A stretch of DNA of 64,000 bases from Prinia subflava (Eukaryota; Chordata; Aves; Passeriformes; Cisticolidae): the NCBI RefSeq assembly GCF_021018805.1, contig NW_026960607.1, forward strand, positions 3,102,501-3,166,500, written 5' to 3'. Below are positions 61,536 to 64,000 of this stretch, one piece after another; positions within the stretch are counted from its first letter, which is position 1, and every line of letters starts with the position of its first letter. The notes below the pieces were generated by a model. That model saw only the letters and a list, made by a program, of their open reading frames with translations. It was not told the origin of the DNA and did not search any database. A program made the translations under genes and the position numbers.

Positions 61536-61810
61536 CATAAACTCATAGAATAGTTTAGGTTTAAAGAGACCTTTTAAAGGTCTTCAGTCCAAACCTCCTG
61601 CCATAAGCAGGGATGTCCTCAACCAGGTTGCTCAGAGTCCCATCCAACCTGGCTTTTCAGACAGGGCATCTGTCACCTCTCTGGGCCACCTGTTCGTGTG
61701 TCTCACTACCCTCATCGAAAAAAATTTCTTCCTTATATCTAGTCTGTATTTGTGTTCTTACCAGTTTAAAACCATTAACCCTTGTCTTATGACTAGAGAC
61801 ATATTTGTTG
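61536..61810 (-). mobile_element. Old CR1 LINE 3' end, minus strand
   Basis: CATAGAATAGTTTAGGTTTAAAGAGACC, then words such as TCCAAACCTCCTGCCATA, AGCAGGGATGTCC and CCAACCTGGCTTTT, match the 3' region of an older CR1 group in order. Stops and substitutions are frequent and no ORF survives. Confidence 0.75.
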
Positions 61811-62289
61811 TGCTTCTGTTCTTGTACGTAATTTTATTATCTAAGCATGTCAGCTATCATACAAAACATCACATATGAAATACTTTATTAGAAAAAATTG
61901 TTGGGCTGTAATCTTCTTGAAAATGTTGTGTGTGGCTGAAAATAAGGCTTGTTGATGCTAATACACTGTAGCAACTTGGAAATTGGCAGGATATTCATAG
62001 GCTCAGCTCCAGTATTCAATCTATGCTGTAGAAGAAGAGCTGACTTGACTGTATTCTAGGGCCTGACAGGCAGAAAACAGATCATCTTCTTGGTGGTTTT
62101 TTTTCTTACTTTTCCTTTTTTTTAGCTACATGTAGATGGTAAAAAGTGGATTTTTTAGTCTGTGATCCTCATTTATGTGCTACAGATATTATTTTAATCT
62201 CAGACTTGGAAATCTGTTGTAATAATGAATATTCAGTGCATTAGAATAAGAAAGCATGGACTTAATTGATTTTGCCTGTTGTCTCTCAA

Positions 62290-64000
62290 GAAATCACAGA
62301 ATCACAGAATCACAGAATAATGAGGTTGGAAGAGACCTCTAAGATCATCAAGTCCAACCTATGCCTTAACACCTCAACTAGACTATAGCACTAAGTGCCA
62401 TGTCCAGTCTTTTTTTAAACACATCCAGAGATGGTGACTCCACCACCTCCCTGGGAAGACAATTCCAGTGCTTTATTATTCTTTCAGTGAAAAATTTTTT
62501 CCTAATATCTAACCTGTACCTTCCCTGACGTAGCTTGAGACTGTGTCCCCTTGTTCTGTCAGTTGCTGCCCTGTGGAAGAGACCGACCCCCACCTGTCTA
62601 CAACCTCCCTTCAGGAAGTTGTAGAGAGCAATAAGGTCACCTCTAAGCTTCCTCTTCTCCAGGCTAAACAACCCCAGCTCCTTCAAACGTTCCTCATAGG
62701 GCTTGTGTTCCAAGCCCCTCACCAGCCTTGTTGCCCTCCTCTGGACACGCTCAAGCATCTCAATATCCTTCCTAAACTGAGGGGCCCAGAACTGGACACA
62801 GTACTCAAGATGTGGTCTCACCAGCGCCGAGTACAGGGGAAGAATGACCTCCCTGCTCCTGCTGGTCACACAATTCCTAATGCAGGCCAGAATGCCATTG
62901 GCCTTCTTGGCCACCAAGGCACACTGCTGGCTCATATCCAACCGGCTGTCGACCAGCACCCCCAGGTCCCTTTCCGCCTGAACACTATCCAGCCACACTG
63001 TCCCCAGCCTGTAACACTGTAGGGGATTTTTGTGGCCAAAATGTAGAACTCGACACTTAGACTTATTAAACTTCATGCTGTTGGACTCTGCCCATCCATC
63101 CAACCGATCTAAGTCTCTCTGCAGAGCCCTCCTCCCTTCCAATAGATCAACACAAGCTCCCAGCTTAGTGTCGTCTGCAAATTTACTAATGAACGACTCA
63201 ATCCCGTCATCCATGTCATCTATAAAAATATTAAATAGAACTGGTCCCAGTACAGACCCCTGAGGGACACCACTGGTGGCTGGTCGCCAGCTGGATGCTG
63301 CACCATTCACCATCACTCTCTGGGCCCGGCCATCCAGCCAGTTCCTAACCCAGCGAAGAGTGCTCCTGTCCAAGCCGTGGGCTGCCAGCTTATCTAGGAG
63401 TATGCTATTGGAGACAGTATCAAAGGCCTTGCTGAAGTCTAAATAAACAACATCCACAGCCTTTCCTGCATCTACCAGACGAATTACCTGGTCATAGAAG
63501 GAGACCAGGTTGGTCAGACATGACCTACCCTTTGTAAACCCATGTTGACTGGGTCTGATACCCTGGCCATCTTGTAAGTGCTGTGTGATAGCACTCAGTA
63601 TGAACTGCTCCATTATCTTACCTGGTACTGAGGTCAGGCTAACTGGCCTGTAATTACCAGGATCCTCCTTCCTACCTTTTTTGTAAACAGGTGTCACATT
63701 GGCCAGTTTCCAATTGCCTGGAACCTCACCAGTGAGCCACGACTCCTGATAAATGATGGAGAGCGGCTTCGCAAGCTCATCTGCCAGCTCCCTCATCACC
63801 CTAGGGTGGATCCCATCTGGTCCCATTGATTTATAAATATCCAAGTGTCCCAGCAGTTCTCTGACTGCCTCCTCTTGGATAACAAGAGGACCATTCTGTT
63901 CCCTGGCACCACCTACCAACCCCTGAGGACAGTTATCTTGAGGATAAGCTGTCCTACCAATAAAGGCTGAGGCAAAGAAGGCATTAAGCATTTCCGCTTT
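62290..64000 (-). mobile_element. Young CR1 LINE, 3' part, running off the right edge
   Basis: The 3' end is the (ATTCTGTG)n-type repeat at 62290-62322 on the minus strand, preceded by the conserved CR1 3' UTR and an uninterrupted ORF2. The element continues beyond 64000. CR1 elements do not usually produce target duplications or poly-A tails, which fits. Confidence 0.95.
62378..64000 (-). CDS. CR1 ORF2 reverse transcriptase, C-terminal 540 codons, 5' end outside window
   Basis: This open frame encodes the reverse-transcriptase part of the CR1 polyprotein, which copies CR1 RNA at the target site. Counting from the first Met in the window (63991), the fingers and palm run from about residue 40 to 290. 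YLDFSKAFD at 183-191 carries the first catalytic aspartate. [11 protein letters not shown] lies at 240-250. FADD at 271-274 carries the catalytic pair. A C-terminal domain follows and ends in [17 protein letters not shown]. Three further codons (K-A-E) precede that Met, so it is not the true start. The endonuclease domain must lie to the right. No stop or frameshift occurs in over 1.6 kb, which argues for a recent insertion. Confidence 0.95.
   Translation of the reverse strand, partial: KAEMLNAFFASAFIGRTAYPQDNCPQGLVGGAREQNGPLVIQEEAVRELLGHLDIYKSMGPDGIHPRVMRELADELAKPLSIIYQESWLTGEVPGNWKLANVTPVYKKGRKEDPGNYRPVSLTSVPGKIMEQFILSAITQHLQDGQGIRPSQHGFTKGRSCLTNLVSFYDQVIRLVDAGKAVDVVYLDFSKAFDTVSNSILLDKLAAHGLDRSTLRWVRNWLDGRAQRVMVNGAASSWRPATSGVPQGSVLGPVLFNIFIDDMDDGIESFISKFADDTKLGACVDLLEGRRALQRDLDRLDGWAESNSMKFNKSKCRVLHFGHKNPLQCYRLGTVWLDSVQAERDLGVLVDSRLDMSQQCALVAKKANGILACIRNCVTSRSREVILPLYSALVRPHLEYCVQFWAPQFRKDIEMLERVQRRATRLVRGLEHKPYEERLKELGLFSLEKRKLRGDLIALYNFLKGGCRQVGVGLFHRAATDRTRGHSLKLRQGRYRLDIRKKFFTERIIKHWNCLPREVVESPSLDVFKKRLDMALSAIV

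Noticed and set aside
62543..63263. Plus-strand frames of 159 and 77 codons
   Set aside because: They are antisense shadows of the CR1 ORF2.

Overview
The window looks like non-coding DNA from a bird, probably a songbird. It carries CR1 LINEs with the (ATTCTGTG)n-type 3' end typical of birds and other reptiles, many class II/III endogenous-retrovirus LTRs, and the first coding exon of SPOCK3 (testican-3) inside a strong CpG island. The species is inferred, not proven. No prokaryotic, tRNA, rRNA or CRISPR feature is visible.

Layout. 1-520: LTR in minus orientation, cut by the window edge. 521-4180: upstream flank with old repeat debris. About 4180-5690: CpG-island promoter with SPOCK3 coding exon 4846-5016 (plus strand, signal peptide plus the start of the mature protein). 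Everything to the right (5017-64000) reads as the large first coding intron of SPOCK3; I found no further SPOCK3 exon. The intron is AT-rich and holds: a CR1 3' end (15.9 kb); a short solo LTR (19.1 kb); an LTR with an extreme G/C palindrome (20.3-20.7 kb); a minus-strand class II provirus remnant with LTR, polypurine tract and broken env, itself hit by another solo LTR (21.7-25.4 kb); two related LTRs in tandem (25.4-26.7 kb); an LTR (30.7 kb); a decayed CR1 (32.5-34.2 kb); a possible CTCF motif cluster (34.7-37.25 kb); an LTR (39.2 kb); a complete LTR/172-bp/LTR element with a tRNA-Glu primer-binding site (39.66-42.59 kb); a second class II provirus remnant whose env end is interrupted by an inverted solo LTR of the same family (47.5-52.4 kb); a solo LTR related to the 39.7-kb element (56.5-57.8 kb); an ancient CR1 (61.5 kb); and a young CR1 with intact ORF2 running off the right edge.

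The most notable object is the element at 39667-42580. It has two 1371-bp LTRs, only 172 bp between them, no coding capacity, a 25-nt match to the 3' end of tRNA-Glu and a perfect 5-bp target duplication. By my hand alignment its two LTRs differ at about 35 sites, of which about 24 are G-to-A in the 3' LTR, nearly all in GG context, against one C-to-T. That is a strand-specific cytosine-deaminase footprint.

Other strong structural calls rest on exact target-site duplications: 6 bp for the solo LTRs at 19139, 23473 and 48671, and 5 bp for 39667-42580 and 56467-57847. All comparisons were made by eye. Family names, ages and expression need database or RNA evidence.
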